64,000 nucleotides of DNA, taken from positions 1 to 64,000 of the forward strand of contig CALQQB010000010.1 in NCBI GenBank assembly GCA_943332615.1. Direction: 5' to 3'. The stretch comes from Phenylobacterium deserti. Lineage in GTDB: Bacteria; Pseudomonadota; Alphaproteobacteria; Caulobacterales; Caulobacteraceae. Each line of letters begins with the position of its first letter. Position 1 is the first letter of the stretch. The notes under the pieces were generated by a model that saw only the letters and a program-made list of their open reading frames with translations, made no database searches and was not told the origin of the DNA. This document shows positions 43,788 through 53,169 of the stretch, piece after piece. Position numbers and translations under genes: made by a program.

Positions 43788-46700
43788 CTACCGCGACGCC
43801 TGGTTCAGCTGCCGCGGACCCAGCCAGGCGGACATGTCGGGCGCGTCGTTGACGCGGTACGGGCGGCCCCACTGGTCGTTGAAGAACCGCTCCATCTCCG
43901 GCCGGTTGAAGGGCCGTGAGCCGAGGCGCCCGAAGATCGCCATCTGCCCGCCGGTCTCGTCCACGCCCCGGTCACGCTCCAGGCCCTTCGACAGCGCCAG
44001 GGCCGGGGTCGGGGTCTTGGCCCAGGCGATCAGCTCCGGCTTGGGGGCCGGGGAGAAGCCGTAGAAGTTCGGCTGGCTGGAGGGGCTGGTCAGTTGCAGC
44101 ACCTTCAGGCCGTTGCGGCCGTCGGCGACATAGGCGAACAGCGAAGCGTTGGTCGAACCGACCACCACGTCTTCCGCATCGTTCAGCTGGCCGCCGGCGT
44201 CGAACTTCTGGTAGAGGCGCGGCCGCTCGGGGTTCTTGACGTCCAGGATCACCAGGCCGTCCTTCTTGGCCGCCACATAGGCGTAGGTGCGGGCCACATA
44301 GATCCGCCGCGCATCGGCCAGGGCGAAGGTCGCGCCGGGTAGCAGGATCGGCTTCTCAAGGTTGCCGACATCCAGCACCTCGACGCCGCGTGAGGTGGTG
44401 ACCCAGAGATAGCGGAACTGTAGGGCAGAGGCCCGCGGATCGGCCATCGGCACCGTAGTGACCAGCCGGGGCGCCTTAGGATCCTTCAGGCTAACCACCA
44501 CCATCGCCCCGTCGGTGGCGATGTAGGCGTAGTGGCCGCCCAGCGTGATGTGGCGCGCGCCGTTCAGCACCCCATTCGGGTTCCAGGTGACCGCGCGCTT
44601 CAGGTTGTTGTTGCGCGGATCGCCGTCGGACAGGGTGTTGATGTTGACCAGGATCAGGCCTTCCTCGGCGTCCGTGATCGCCACGTAAGAGTAGATCGCG
44701 TCGAACTCCTGCTCGTGATTGGCCTTCAGCAGGTTGGTCTTTTCGCCGGTCAGGGGATCGACGGCCGCGATCGCCTTCATGTGGTCCTGGCGTTCGGGGG
44801 CGATGTTCTGGTTGGTGGGCAGCGCCATGCAGGTGGCGTTCTTGCTGGCGACACGCGTGTCGTCGCGCAGAGCCGAGAACGGCGCCGTGATGATCTTCTG
44901 CGAGATGCCCTTGTTGCCGATCGAGGCGACGTCGTAGGCGCGGAAGCCGCCCTTGCCCTCGGCGACGAACATATATTCGCCGCGCAGCTGCAGGCAGCGG
45001 GCCGCCCCGCCGGTGTCATGGGTGACGTTGTTGATCTCTTCGTAGCCGTCAACCTCGCCGCCCTTCAGCCCCTTCACGAAGGGCTTGCTGCGACGCCAGG
45101 TCTTCAGCTCGCGCTTATTCTGGTCGACGTGCAGCTTGTAGAAATCGGGATACGAGTACTTCTGCAGGTAGGAGCCGAACACGGCCTGCGGCTCGCCCCA
45201 CTCAGACACGCGCACCGCCTCGATGCCGCCGTCAAGGCCGAGCCAGGCGTTCTGGCCCACGAAGTTGACGAAATTGGTCCCCAGCAACAGCAGCTGGGCC
45301 ATGATGGCGTTGTTGTCGTTGTCTTCCGACACGTGGCAGTCCGAGCAGGTCTTGGTCTCGGTCTTGCGCACCGTGTGCGGGAAGTGCGGCGCGAAGGCCT
45401 GGCTGGAGTAGCCCGACGCCGCGATGGGCGGCTGCTGCACATAGATCCGTTCGCGGTTCACGTTCGTCGATGACAGGACCAGGGCCGAGGAGGAACGTAC
45501 CGGGGCGATGGTGTTGCCCTTGACCGTCGAGTGGATACCAAGCTGGAACATGTCGTCTCGGGCGACCTGCGGATTGTAGGTGGCGTAGTTCCGAGTCTCC
45601 TCGCCCTCATACTTGTGGGACGTGGTCTTCCAGTTCGCCTCGATCGGCAGGTGGCAGCCGGCGCACGCCGTGGTCCATGAGGTATGGCAGGCGAAGCATT
45701 CCATCTCGTCGTCGTCGTGGGCGCGGTTTTCCTTGGCCACGCCCGGGCCCCACGCGAAGGGCTTGCCGTCCTGGCTGATCTTGGACATCAGCTTCGCGCG
45801 GGCCGACTTCGGATTGAAGTCCGGGCTGGAGCGGTCGACCGAGTCCTTGGTCAGGTGGATGCGCCATTCCAGCTTCGGGTCCAGCAGTGAGCGCTGGATC
45901 AGGACCTGACGGCCCTCCTGCTCGATCCACTCGAAGCGGCGCTTGCCGTCGGGGTTGCGCAGCAGGGTCAGGTCGTTGCCCTTCTCGTCCGCCGCCGTAC
46001 CAGAGGTGCGCAGGGTCGGATAGGTCGAGCTCGAGCCGTGGCAATCCTTGCAGCGAATCTCCACCGCATTGGCGACCTCGCCGATGATCAGGCCCGAGCC
46101 GTGGCTGTCCTGGGCGAAGTGGCAATCGGCGCACTGCATGCCCTTCTCGGCGTGGATGTCCATCATGTGGACCGCCTTGCCCTTTTGCTCGCCCGGCGGG
46201 GTGAACTCAGGCGCGCCGTTCTTTCGGAACTTCTCGGGGTCGTCGTTGGCGACGATCTTGCCCTCGGCGTCCAGCAGGTTGCCGTCGCGATCACGCTTGA
46301 AGACGGCGCGGAAGTTCCAGCCGTGGCCGTGATAGTCGGCGAACTGGGTGTCTTTCAGCTTGCTGTTCAGCTCGAAGACGGTGCGCAGGAAGTCCAGGTC
46401 GCCCCAGTTGCCGCGCGGCGCGGCGGCCTCGGGGTTGCGGTCCAGGACGTGGCGGATCTCTTCCGTCGTCGGATACTTCTGCTTCTCCGGCCACATGAAC
46501 GGCGCGTCGGCCTCGTAGTCCCACATCGTGTAGCCGAGGTAGGTGTTCACGAACATGTTCGGCTGGTGCATGTGGCAATTCATGCACTGGGCCGTGGGGA
46601 TGGCGCGCGTGAAGGCGTGTTTGATCGGGTGGCCGCTCTCGTCCTTGCTGATCGTCGGATCGACCGTGGCCGACTTCCCGTCGCGTCCGTACTGGGCCCA

Positions 46701-47783
46701 GATCATGCTGGCCTGCGGCTGGCGGTTGTTGGCGTAGATCACGTGGCAGGAGGCGCAGCCCGAGGAACGGTAGTCCCCCGGCTGGTCGTTGGTGCCAAGG
46801 AACCAGGTGAAGGGGTCGTTCAGGCGGGTCTTGTGGATGTTCAGCAGCGGGATCGCCACGCGCAGGCCGGTGCCCGGGCCGCGGTTCGACTGCTTCAGGT
46901 CCGGCCGGCCAGGCTCTTCCAGGCGCTGGATCGCGCCGGCGGCGTTGGGCAGGCCGACTTCGGCGAATTGGGTGCCGATGTTGCGGCCGCCACGCTCGAA
47001 CACACGGAAGATATCGCCAGGGGGCGTCACCTGCCAGGTCGGCGCCGGATAGAGGCCGGGCAGCGCGCCCTTCTTGGCCTGTTCAGGCGTCACTTCGCCG
47101 ATATTCGGCTTGCGCGGATCGCCATGCGGATAGCCGGGTGACAACAGGCGGGCAGGCTCACCATGGGCCGTGTAAGCCTCGCCCAGGACATAGTTCTTAT
47201 AGGGCACGATGCCGTTATTGTAGGACGCGCCGCCGAAGAACATCGCGCCGGTGGCCATCAGCGAGCGTTCGGCCTTCTCGATAAGCTCCATGTGGCAGGC
47301 CCCGCACGCGGCGCGGGCCACGCGGTAGTCCGACGGATTGATGAAGCGGACGAAGGCCGGGCTTTCCTTGTTCAGCAGGGTGTAGCTCTGCTTCGGATTA
47401 GCCGAACTCGGATAGTGCCAGGTCTTGGGGAAGCGCGGCAGCACGTGGGCCTTGTCGCGGATCTGGTCGTACTGCGGCGTGTTGCGGGCCAGGCCCATCG
47501 GGACCATCGCGGTGGCGTCGCCGCCATGGCAGTCGGCGCAGCCCAGCTTAACGGCCTGCGAGACGTGCATGCTCTTGGCATCGGAATCTGTGTGGCACGA
47601 GACGCAGCCCTTGCTGGTCTTCTCCACGTCGTCGTCGGTCAGACCCAGGCGGGCGGCGGGCGCCTCGACATAGGTGCGCTTGACCGGCTTCTCCGCCTCG
47701 GACGCTTTCAGCGACAGGGGCGCAAGCACGGCCAGCGCCGCCAGCGCCACCATCCTCAGCCGTTTTCCCCACGCGTTCAGCAT
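43788..47783 (-). CDS. Large decahaem c-type cytochrome with C-terminal LVIVD-like beta-propeller
   Basis: 1331 residues with a signal peptide (to about LKASEA). Ten CXXCH motifs lie between residue 60 and about 815 (CVSCH, CADCH, CGACH, CASCH, CMNCH, CADCH, CKDCH, CFACH, CAGCH, CSDCH), with many extra histidines (for example HMHQPN) as distal ligands. The last 430 residues carry repeats such as GLVILDVKNPERP and GVEVLDVGNLEKP, the LVIVD type of beta-propeller, probably a protein- or surface-binding module. It should be periplasmic or at the outer membrane. Last gene of a four-gene operon, seven bases after the beta-barrel gene. Exact function is not known. Confidence 0.9.
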   Translation of the reverse strand: MLNAWGKRLRMVALAALAVLAPLSLKASEAEKPVKRTYVEAPAARLGLTDDDVEKTSKGCVSCHTDSDAKSMHVSQAVKLGCADCHGGDATAMVPMGLARNTPQYDQIRDKAHVLPRFPKTWHYPSSANPKQSYTLLNKESPAFVRFINPSDYRVARAACGACHMELIEKAERSLMATGAMFFGGASYNNGIVPYKNYVLGEAYTAHGEPARLLSPGYPHGDPRKPNIGEVTPEQAKKGALPGLYPAPTWQVTPPGDIFRVFERGGRNIGTQFAEVGLPNAAGAIQRLEEPGRPDLKQSNRGPGTGLRVAIPLLNIHKTRLNDPFTWFLGTNDQPGDYRSSGCASCHVIYANNRQPQASMIWAQYGRDGKSATVDPTISKDESGHPIKHAFTRAIPTAQCMNCHMHQPNMFVNTYLGYTMWDYEADAPFMWPEKQKYPTTEEIRHVLDRNPEAAAPRGNWGDLDFLRTVFELNSKLKDTQFADYHGHGWNFRAVFKRDRDGNLLDAEGKIVANDDPEKFRKNGAPEFTPPGEQKGKAVHMMDIHAEKGMQCADCHFAQDSHGSGLIIGEVANAVEIRCKDCHGSSSTYPTLRTSGTAADEKGNDLTLLRNPDGKRRFEWIEQEGRQVLIQRSLLDPKLEWRIHLTKDSVDRSSPDFNPKSARAKLMSKISQDGKPFAWGPGVAKENRAHDDDEMECFACHTSWTTACAGCHLPIEANWKTTSHKYEGEETRNYATYNPQVARDDMFQLGIHSTVKGNTIAPVRSSSALVLSSTNVNRERIYVQQPPIAASGYSSQAFAPHFPHTVRKTETKTCSDCHVSEDNDNNAIMAQLLLLGTNFVNFVGQNAWLGLDGGIEAVRVSEWGEPQAVFGSYLQKYSYPDFYKLHVDQNKRELKTWRRSKPFVKGLKGGEVDGYEEINNVTHDTGGAARCLQLRGEYMFVAEGKGGFRAYDVASIGNKGISQKIITAPFSALRDDTRVASKNATCMALPTNQNIAPERQDHMKAIAAVDPLTGEKTNLLKANHEQEFDAIYSYVAITDAEEGLILVNINTLSDGDPRNNNLKRAVTWNPNGVLNGARHITLGGHYAYIATDGAMVVVSLKDPKAPRLVTTVPMADPRASALQFRYLWVTTSRGVEVLDVGNLEKPILLPGATFALADARRIYVARTYAYVAAKKDGLVILDVKNPERPRLYQKFDAGGQLNDAEDVVVGSTNASLFAYVADGRNGLKVLQLTSPSSQPNFYGFSPAPKPELIAWAKTPTPALALSKGLERDRGVDETGGQMAIFGRLGSRPFNRPEMERFFNDQWGRPYRVNDAPDMSAWLGPRQLNQASR

Positions 47784-47790
47784 CTTGCCC

Positions 47791-49638
47791 CTAGTAGGTC
47801 AGAATCAGGTTCGCCAGGACGGAATAGTACTGCTTATTCCGTTCGGCATTGCCGAAGAGGTCCTTGAACCCCTTGCCCGGATCGAGCACCGCGCCGGACA
47901 CCCGCAACACGACGTTCTGGGTCATGTGCGGCCGGTATATCGTCGAGACCGAGGCGTCCCAACCGATGGACTTCGGGATCGACCCTTCCAGGCGCGAGAC
48001 CTGCAGGACCTTGGTGTTCACGAAGCCCAGGTGGTTGACGTTGGCGGTGACCCGCAACTCCGGCGTCACGTCGAAGTCGGCGCCCATGCCGTACAGCGTC
48101 GTGCCCGGATTGTTGAAATTGGACTGCCCCTCTTCCTTCGAGGGCCGCAGCGCGTTCAGGACGCCGTTGCGGTTGTTGACCGAGATGACCCGGCCACCGC
48201 CCGCGAACGGGATGGTCTGGCGAATCCAATAGCTGGAGTCGGACCCGGCGAACTGCGGGTTCTCGAACACCGCGTCGAAGCCGCGCTCGGTGTTGTCGTA
48301 GGGCTTCTTGTCGCCCGAGGCGTAAAGGCCGTTGGCCCGCACCCGAATCCAGTCGAAATCCCAGGAGGGTTCAACAGCCACGAAGAAGCTGCGGATCTTC
48401 GCCTTCTTGCTGGTGAAGATCGAATTCCGGTCCTCGCCCAGCGCATAATAGGCCGAGGCCGTCAGGTTCAGCCGGCCCCAGTGGCCATCGGCGTTGTAGC
48501 CCAGGTAGGTCACGTCATAGTCGCGGCCGCGCAGGTTTCCGATCAGCGCCGGGCGCTGCGGGAAGCCGTTCTTATCGACGTAGATCTCATTGCCTTCGCG
48601 GTTGCGATTGTGGACCACGATCAGCTGCGAGGTCAGCCCTGGCACCGGCAGGTCCTGGCGGAACACGCTGCCGATGAACACAAAGTCGTCACGCAGGCGC
48701 TGGGTGAGGTCGTTCAGGCCGGAGTTGGTGTCCTTCTCGATCCGCCAGAAGGCGGCGAGATTATACTGGAAGCGGTTGTTGTCGCGGTTGCCGAACAGCC
48801 GGACGCCAAGTTGCTGGTCCTGGAACAGGAAGCCGCGGAAATCGGTCGAGAACGGCTGGATGCCCACGCGAACGCTATCGAAATCATAGCGGTCGGAGAC
48901 GTTGCGCAGGTGGTAGTCGAGGAACAGTTCCTGGACCCCGATGAAGGCGTCGTTGCGGTGCGACTGCCGGCTGGGCTGCACGCGCAGGACCCGCCGCTCG
49001 GGCACATCGACGTAGTTGAACTGGGGGGCGATCGCGACGCGGAACTCGTATTCCGGCGGCTTGAACGCCGTCGAGCCCTTGATCAGCGATGCTGAGAGAA
49101 TGAACGTCTGCGCCACGACAAGGCTGGTGTCCTTGCCGAACACGTCGAGGCTTCCGGCCCGCGAGGTGGTCTGCACGCCCACTGGGATCGGGAAGCTGCG
49201 CGGCTCAAGGACGGTGTCGGAGATGGCGCTGAGACTTAGGAACCAGCCTTCGGTCCCCTTGATCGGGATGTCGCCCTTCAGAAAGTTCTGGTTGTAGGGG
49301 TCGATCAGCCGCGGCTTGCTGACCCCGAGCGCGCCAGCCAGGCGCCAGCGGTCGGGAACCGGCGGACCGCGTTCCTCGACCGGGATGCCCTCGTAGGCTT
49401 CCGGGGGCGGGGCGCGGACGCCACCCTTGTTTTCCTGGACGATAGCCTCGGGGAACGTTTCCACCCGACCCGGCCGGCGGCGGCCGTCGAGGGGTTTGTC
49501 GTCGCTGGGCTGGGCGTCAACAGGGGCGGTAACCTCCGGGACGTCCTTGACCGGCGGCTCAGCCTGCGTGGACTGCGCCTTCGCCTGCCCGACGAAGGCG
49601 GCCAGCGCACTGAGCGCGATGAGAGGAGCCCTGCGCAC
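47791..49638 (-). CDS. Outer-membrane beta-barrel protein of the multihaem operon
   Basis: 615 residues from a GTG at 49638, chosen because AGGGGA lies seven bases upstream. Signal peptide (cut near QAKAQ), a proline-rich stretch of about 100 residues, then alternating amphipathic strands rich in aromatic residues, ending NLILTY as barrel proteins do. Not recognisably a named porin family. In electron-export systems such as MtrCAB or the porin-cytochrome complexes, a barrel sheathes a multihaem wire; its place between the decahaem and lipoprotein genes suggests the same here (inference). Confidence 0.85.
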   Translation of the reverse strand: MRRAPLIALSALAAFVGQAKAQSTQAEPPVKDVPEVTAPVDAQPSDDKPLDGRRRPGRVETFPEAIVQENKGGVRAPPPEAYEGIPVEERGPPVPDRWRLAGALGVSKPRLIDPYNQNFLKGDIPIKGTEGWFLSLSAISDTVLEPRSFPIPVGVQTTSRAGSLDVFGKDTSLVVAQTFILSASLIKGSTAFKPPEYEFRVAIAPQFNYVDVPERRVLRVQPSRQSHRNDAFIGVQELFLDYHLRNVSDRYDFDSVRVGIQPFSTDFRGFLFQDQQLGVRLFGNRDNNRFQYNLAAFWRIEKDTNSGLNDLTQRLRDDFVFIGSVFRQDLPVPGLTSQLIVVHNRNREGNEIYVDKNGFPQRPALIGNLRGRDYDVTYLGYNADGHWGRLNLTASAYYALGEDRNSIFTSKKAKIRSFFVAVEPSWDFDWIRVRANGLYASGDKKPYDNTERGFDAVFENPQFAGSDSSYWIRQTIPFAGGGRVISVNNRNGVLNALRPSKEEGQSNFNNPGTTLYGMGADFDVTPELRVTANVNHLGFVNTKVLQVSRLEGSIPKSIGWDASVSTIYRPHMTQNVVLRVSGAVLDPGKGFKDLFGNAERNKQYYSVLANLILTY

Positions 49639-49640
49639 GC

Positions 49641-51590
49641 CTATTTCCCCTGGCACACGTTTTGGTCGTTGGTGTCGAGGAACGGCGCGAACGGACAGCC
49701 TGCATAGCGCAGCCGCGTGTGGGTGGGTCCCACTAGCAACTGATCCGCCCGCATCTCCACGGGAGCGTTGCCGATCGTCCCGCCGGCTTTCAGGCCGCCG
49801 TTATGAATGCCCAGGAACGAGATCATGCTGTCCTGATCGATGCCGTCGCCGGAAATGCCGACAGCGCCGATCATCCGCGTCCCGCGATAGATCGGCGCCC
49901 CGCCCGAGAAGATCTGCAGGCCGTTCTGCAACCGGTTCTGGCCGGGGGCCACCTGCGGCAGGTTGGTGCAGACGCCGGGGGTGTCGGTCGCCGTGGCGCC
50001 GGTCACGAAGCCCAGGTGAGCCCCAAGGTTGTTGATGATCAGCGCCGACTGCAGACCCGTCGACAGCGGGCTCCACAGGGTGATCGGCCGCGAGAACGGC
50101 CCGTTCGGCCGGCCGACCTCGCCATCCGGGAAGTACGGGCGCGAGAGGTTGCCGATCGATTTGGCCTCGAAGGCGGTCTTGCCAGTCAGGAACGTCGGGT
50201 CGGGCACGAAGTCGCGCGCCCGCTGCACGAACAGACGCACGTCGGCGTCCGGGTCGGCGAGCAAATCGGTCGCGGCGGTCGGGCCCGAGAGCAGCGCCAC
50301 CGTTCGGGCCTTCTGGGCCGAGACGTCGATGCCGAAGACCGGTGCGTCCGGCGCGCGAACCAGGCCCAGGATCTGGCCGCGGCTGTCGACCACGGTGATC
50401 GACACCTGCGCCGGACTGTCCAGCGGCCGGCGGATCTGGGCGCGGGCGCGGCTCATGATCGTGAAGGCTTCTTCCAGCACCGAGCGGACCTCGGCGGCGG
50501 TGAGCGGGGTGACGCCGTCGGCGGCGTCGGTGCCGCCCTTGATCGGGAAGCGGTTCACGCCCGAGCCGTTGGTCAGCACCATCGAGCTGGGGATCGAGAA
50601 CTCGGCGGTCGTGGCCAGCCGCAGGCCCGACGCCTCGGCGCCGTACACCGAGCCGGCCAGGGCCCCGCCGCCTGGATAGTAGCCGTTCACCGCCGTGAAG
50701 CCGCCGGTGCTGGCCGGCAGGCTGGCGAACGCCGGGGCGCTGGAAGGCGTGGTCTTCAGCGAAGCGGCGGTGACGTCAGTGTAGCGCAGCGCCGTGCCGT
50801 CGACCGTGATCCGGTCGGCCTGCTGCTCGCGCGGGGCGTCGAAGCCGGTGGTGCCGGCGATGGCGATCGCCTCCTCGGCGTCGTCCTCGACGTCCAGGAT
50901 GTTCTTATCGAAGCCATAGTCGTTATCGCCCACGACCCCGATGCCGCCGACGAGCACGCCGTTCTTGTAGAGCGGGAAGCCACCCGGGTCGGCGGACAAG
51001 CCCAGCGGCGAGCGGCGCGGGCCGACGGTGGCGGTCGCGGTGCGCGTCACGACATCCGAACACGGCAGGGAAGAGAACTGCACGCCGAACAGCGGGCCGC
51101 CCTCGAGGCCGATGGTCGAGGGACTGGGCGGGAAGTGTTCCTGCACGATCTGGCTGGCCGTGCGGGTCGAGAACGCGTTGCCGCCGGACGACGACAGGTA
51201 GGCGCCGGTGATCGCCTTGGCGATGGCGGCCCCGGCCGCGGGCACGGTCAGCCCCTGGGCGTCGGTGCTGACCCCGGTCGGACCCGCGCGGGTAACGGTG
51301 GTCGCGCGCGCGCCGGCCATGGAATAGACGGCCAGCACATTGCCGGGCCGGTCGGTGATGGCGATGACCACCGGCAGGTTCCGGGCCTTTGCCTCGGCGA
51401 TGGACTGCGCCAGAATCTGCTGCACGTCAGCGGCGCTCAGCGACTGGGCGCCCGGGAGGGTGAACACCCCCGCCGGCGGCGGGGCGACGGGCGGCGGCGC
51501 GGTCGGCAGGCTGGAATCGGTCCCGCCTCCACCGCAGGAGACGAGCGCCAAAGCGGCCACGAACAGGGCCAGACGCGACGCCAACTTCAT
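49641..51590 (-). CDS. Lipoprotein with tandem HbpS/GlcG-like (haem-binding) domains
   Basis: 649 residues. Lipobox LALVSC gives a lipidated Cys19, followed by a glycine/proline linker. Two related regions resemble the GlcG/HbpS (DUF336) fold: one starting SLSAADVQQILAQSIAEA with VVIAITDRPGNVLAVYSM, the other LTAAEVRSVLEEAF with VSITVVDSRGQILGLVRAPD. Family members bind haem or small molecules. Each is interrupted by long insertions, making it larger than usual. It should be anchored to a membrane facing the periplasm or cell surface. Its ATG overlaps the stop of the c554-like gene. Confidence 0.85.
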   Translation of the reverse strand: MKLASRLALFVAALALVSCGGGGTDSSLPTAPPPVAPPPAGVFTLPGAQSLSAADVQQILAQSIAEAKARNLPVVIAITDRPGNVLAVYSMAGARATTVTRAGPTGVSTDAQGLTVPAAGAAIAKAITGAYLSSSGGNAFSTRTASQIVQEHFPPSPSTIGLEGGPLFGVQFSSLPCSDVVTRTATATVGPRRSPLGLSADPGGFPLYKNGVLVGGIGVVGDNDYGFDKNILDVEDDAEEAIAIAGTTGFDAPREQQADRITVDGTALRYTDVTAASLKTTPSSAPAFASLPASTGGFTAVNGYYPGGGALAGSVYGAEASGLRLATTAEFSIPSSMVLTNGSGVNRFPIKGGTDAADGVTPLTAAEVRSVLEEAFTIMSRARAQIRRPLDSPAQVSITVVDSRGQILGLVRAPDAPVFGIDVSAQKARTVALLSGPTAATDLLADPDADVRLFVQRARDFVPDPTFLTGKTAFEAKSIGNLSRPYFPDGEVGRPNGPFSRPITLWSPLSTGLQSALIINNLGAHLGFVTGATATDTPGVCTNLPQVAPGQNRLQNGLQIFSGGAPIYRGTRMIGAVGISGDGIDQDSMISFLGIHNGGLKAGGTIGNAPVEMRADQLLVGPTHTRLRYAGCPFAPFLDTNDQNVCQGK

Positions 51591-52972
51591 TTCAGCGACC
51601 TCGCAGCCTGGGCGACCTGGGCCATGGACGCACGGAAGGCGTCCGACCTGTAGGCATTGGGATCGCGCACCTGGGCATAGGCCGCCGTGAGGTTCGGCCG
51701 GATGCGATCGACCGCGCCACGGTCCGCCTGCCCCGAACTGACCAGGGCGTTCAGCAGGGTGTCGGCCGCCATCACCGCCTGGGCGCTGCCGGTGTAGTCG
51801 GTGTAGCGCTTGGCGATCTCGCCGTTCAGCACCGCATCCAGCATCGCCAGCGTCTCACCGCGGGTGAAGCTATGTCCGGCAAAGGCGTCGGAGAGCGCCC
51901 GCGCCGAGCCGGCCAGCCGGCTCGCCGCGCGGACCGATTCGGCCTTGTCGCGACCGAGAGCCACATGGAAGGCCTTGGAGTCGGCGTCGAACCGCGTGGC
52001 CAGTCCAGGCGAAACCGCCTTGGCCGCGGCCGAGAGCATGATCATGTTCTCGTCGTTGAACGGCGGCTGGCCGGACGGGATCGGGCGGCCCGGGTTGGCC
52101 TGCCACTGGGGCCGGGCCTTGGGGTCGTCCTGGATGTCGCGGTGACAGCTGTGGCAATCGAAGAAGTAGAACTCGGGGAAGGCGCCCTGCCCGCGGCCCG
52201 GTTCGGAATAGAGGGTCAGCGAGCGCTCGACGGCCATCGCCTGACCCACGGCCCAGGTGCGGACGCCGCCCGCATAGCCCTTGCGCTTCACGTAGTCCGC
52301 ATCGACGTCCCAGTGCTGCTGCAGGCTGGAGAACAGGTCGAGTTCGAAGGAGACCCGGGGGTGGCCGGCGGCCATGATCTGGTGGGTGACGAACTGGCCG
52401 GGCTTGGAGCCGCCGAAGTGGCAGTCCAGGCAAACGCCGGCTCGGACCTTGGGATTTTCCAGCGCCTTCATGCCGTTGGCGACATTCGCGGCATGACTGC
52501 CGCCCACCGTGCGATGGCTGGCCAGCCAGTTGGACGACCCGCCGTGGCAGGCCTCGCAGCCCACGCCGTCATCGAGCTGGAATTTGGCGCCCCGCAGACC
52601 GACCGGGGCCGGGTCAGCGTGACAGCCCAGGCATTCCTTGGCGTCCTGAGCCGCCCCAATACCCATCTTCCGGGCGATCGCCTGGGCGCGGGGTTCGGTC
52701 AGAACGCGCCAGGCGCGGCTGTGTACGCCGGCCGGACTGGAGGGGTCCTGCCACGTGATGAGTTCATTCTGTCGGACGTTGACCCCCGAATCGACCTGCC
52801 GGCTGTGGCAGCTGGATCCGGCGCAAGACGCCACGCCTTCATGGATGCCCCGGCCCGCAGGCTCGGATGCGGCCAAGGCGCTGCGACCAGCCAAGACCGC
52901 CGCCATGGCGGCGACAGTGGCCAACGCAACGCATAGCGCGCTGATTCCCCGCGACGCTCGTGCTGCCCCCAT
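51587..52972 (-). CDS. Pentahaem cytochrome c554-like protein
   Basis: 461 residues with a signal peptide (cut near SALAA/SEP). Four standard haem motifs (CLGCH, CEACHGG, CLDCH, CHSCH) plus a first motif CAGSSCH at residues 50-56, which is CX4CH instead of CXXCH. The order and spacing (ECLGCHADP, VGCEACHGGSSNW, AGHPRVSFELDLFSSLQQHW) match the cytochrome c554/multihaem family. It should be a soluble periplasmic electron carrier. ATG at 52972 has GGGAGGG upstream; the C-terminal 200 residues are helical and haem-free. First gene of the four-gene operon. Confidence 0.88.
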   Translation of the reverse strand: MGAARASRGISALCVALATVAAMAAVLAGRSALAASEPAGRGIHEGVASCAGSSCHSRQVDSGVNVRQNELITWQDPSSPAGVHSRAWRVLTEPRAQAIARKMGIGAAQDAKECLGCHADPAPVGLRGAKFQLDDGVGCEACHGGSSNWLASHRTVGGSHAANVANGMKALENPKVRAGVCLDCHFGGSKPGQFVTHQIMAAGHPRVSFELDLFSSLQQHWDVDADYVKRKGYAGGVRTWAVGQAMAVERSLTLYSEPGRGQGAFPEFYFFDCHSCHRDIQDDPKARPQWQANPGRPIPSGQPPFNDENMIMLSAAAKAVSPGLATRFDADSKAFHVALGRDKAESVRAASRLAGSARALSDAFAGHSFTRGETLAMLDAVLNGEIAKRYTDYTGSAQAVMAADTLLNALVSSGQADRGAVDRIRPNLTAAYAQVRDPNAYRSDAFRASMAQVAQAARSLK

Positions 52973-53169
52973 GGTCCCTCCCCCGGCGCACCCGTTGCCA
53001 AGTCTTAGCGGCCCCGCTTCGGCTGCGGTAGTCCGAAATACGGCCCAACAGGACCAAATTACGGTTTCGGCGCCTAGCCCCTGACCTGTGTAGGCTGCTT
53101 TGAAGGATCGATTAACAGCATGATGGCTACAAGGTAAGCAGCGGCGGCATTTTGGGGTTGGGGGTTTAT

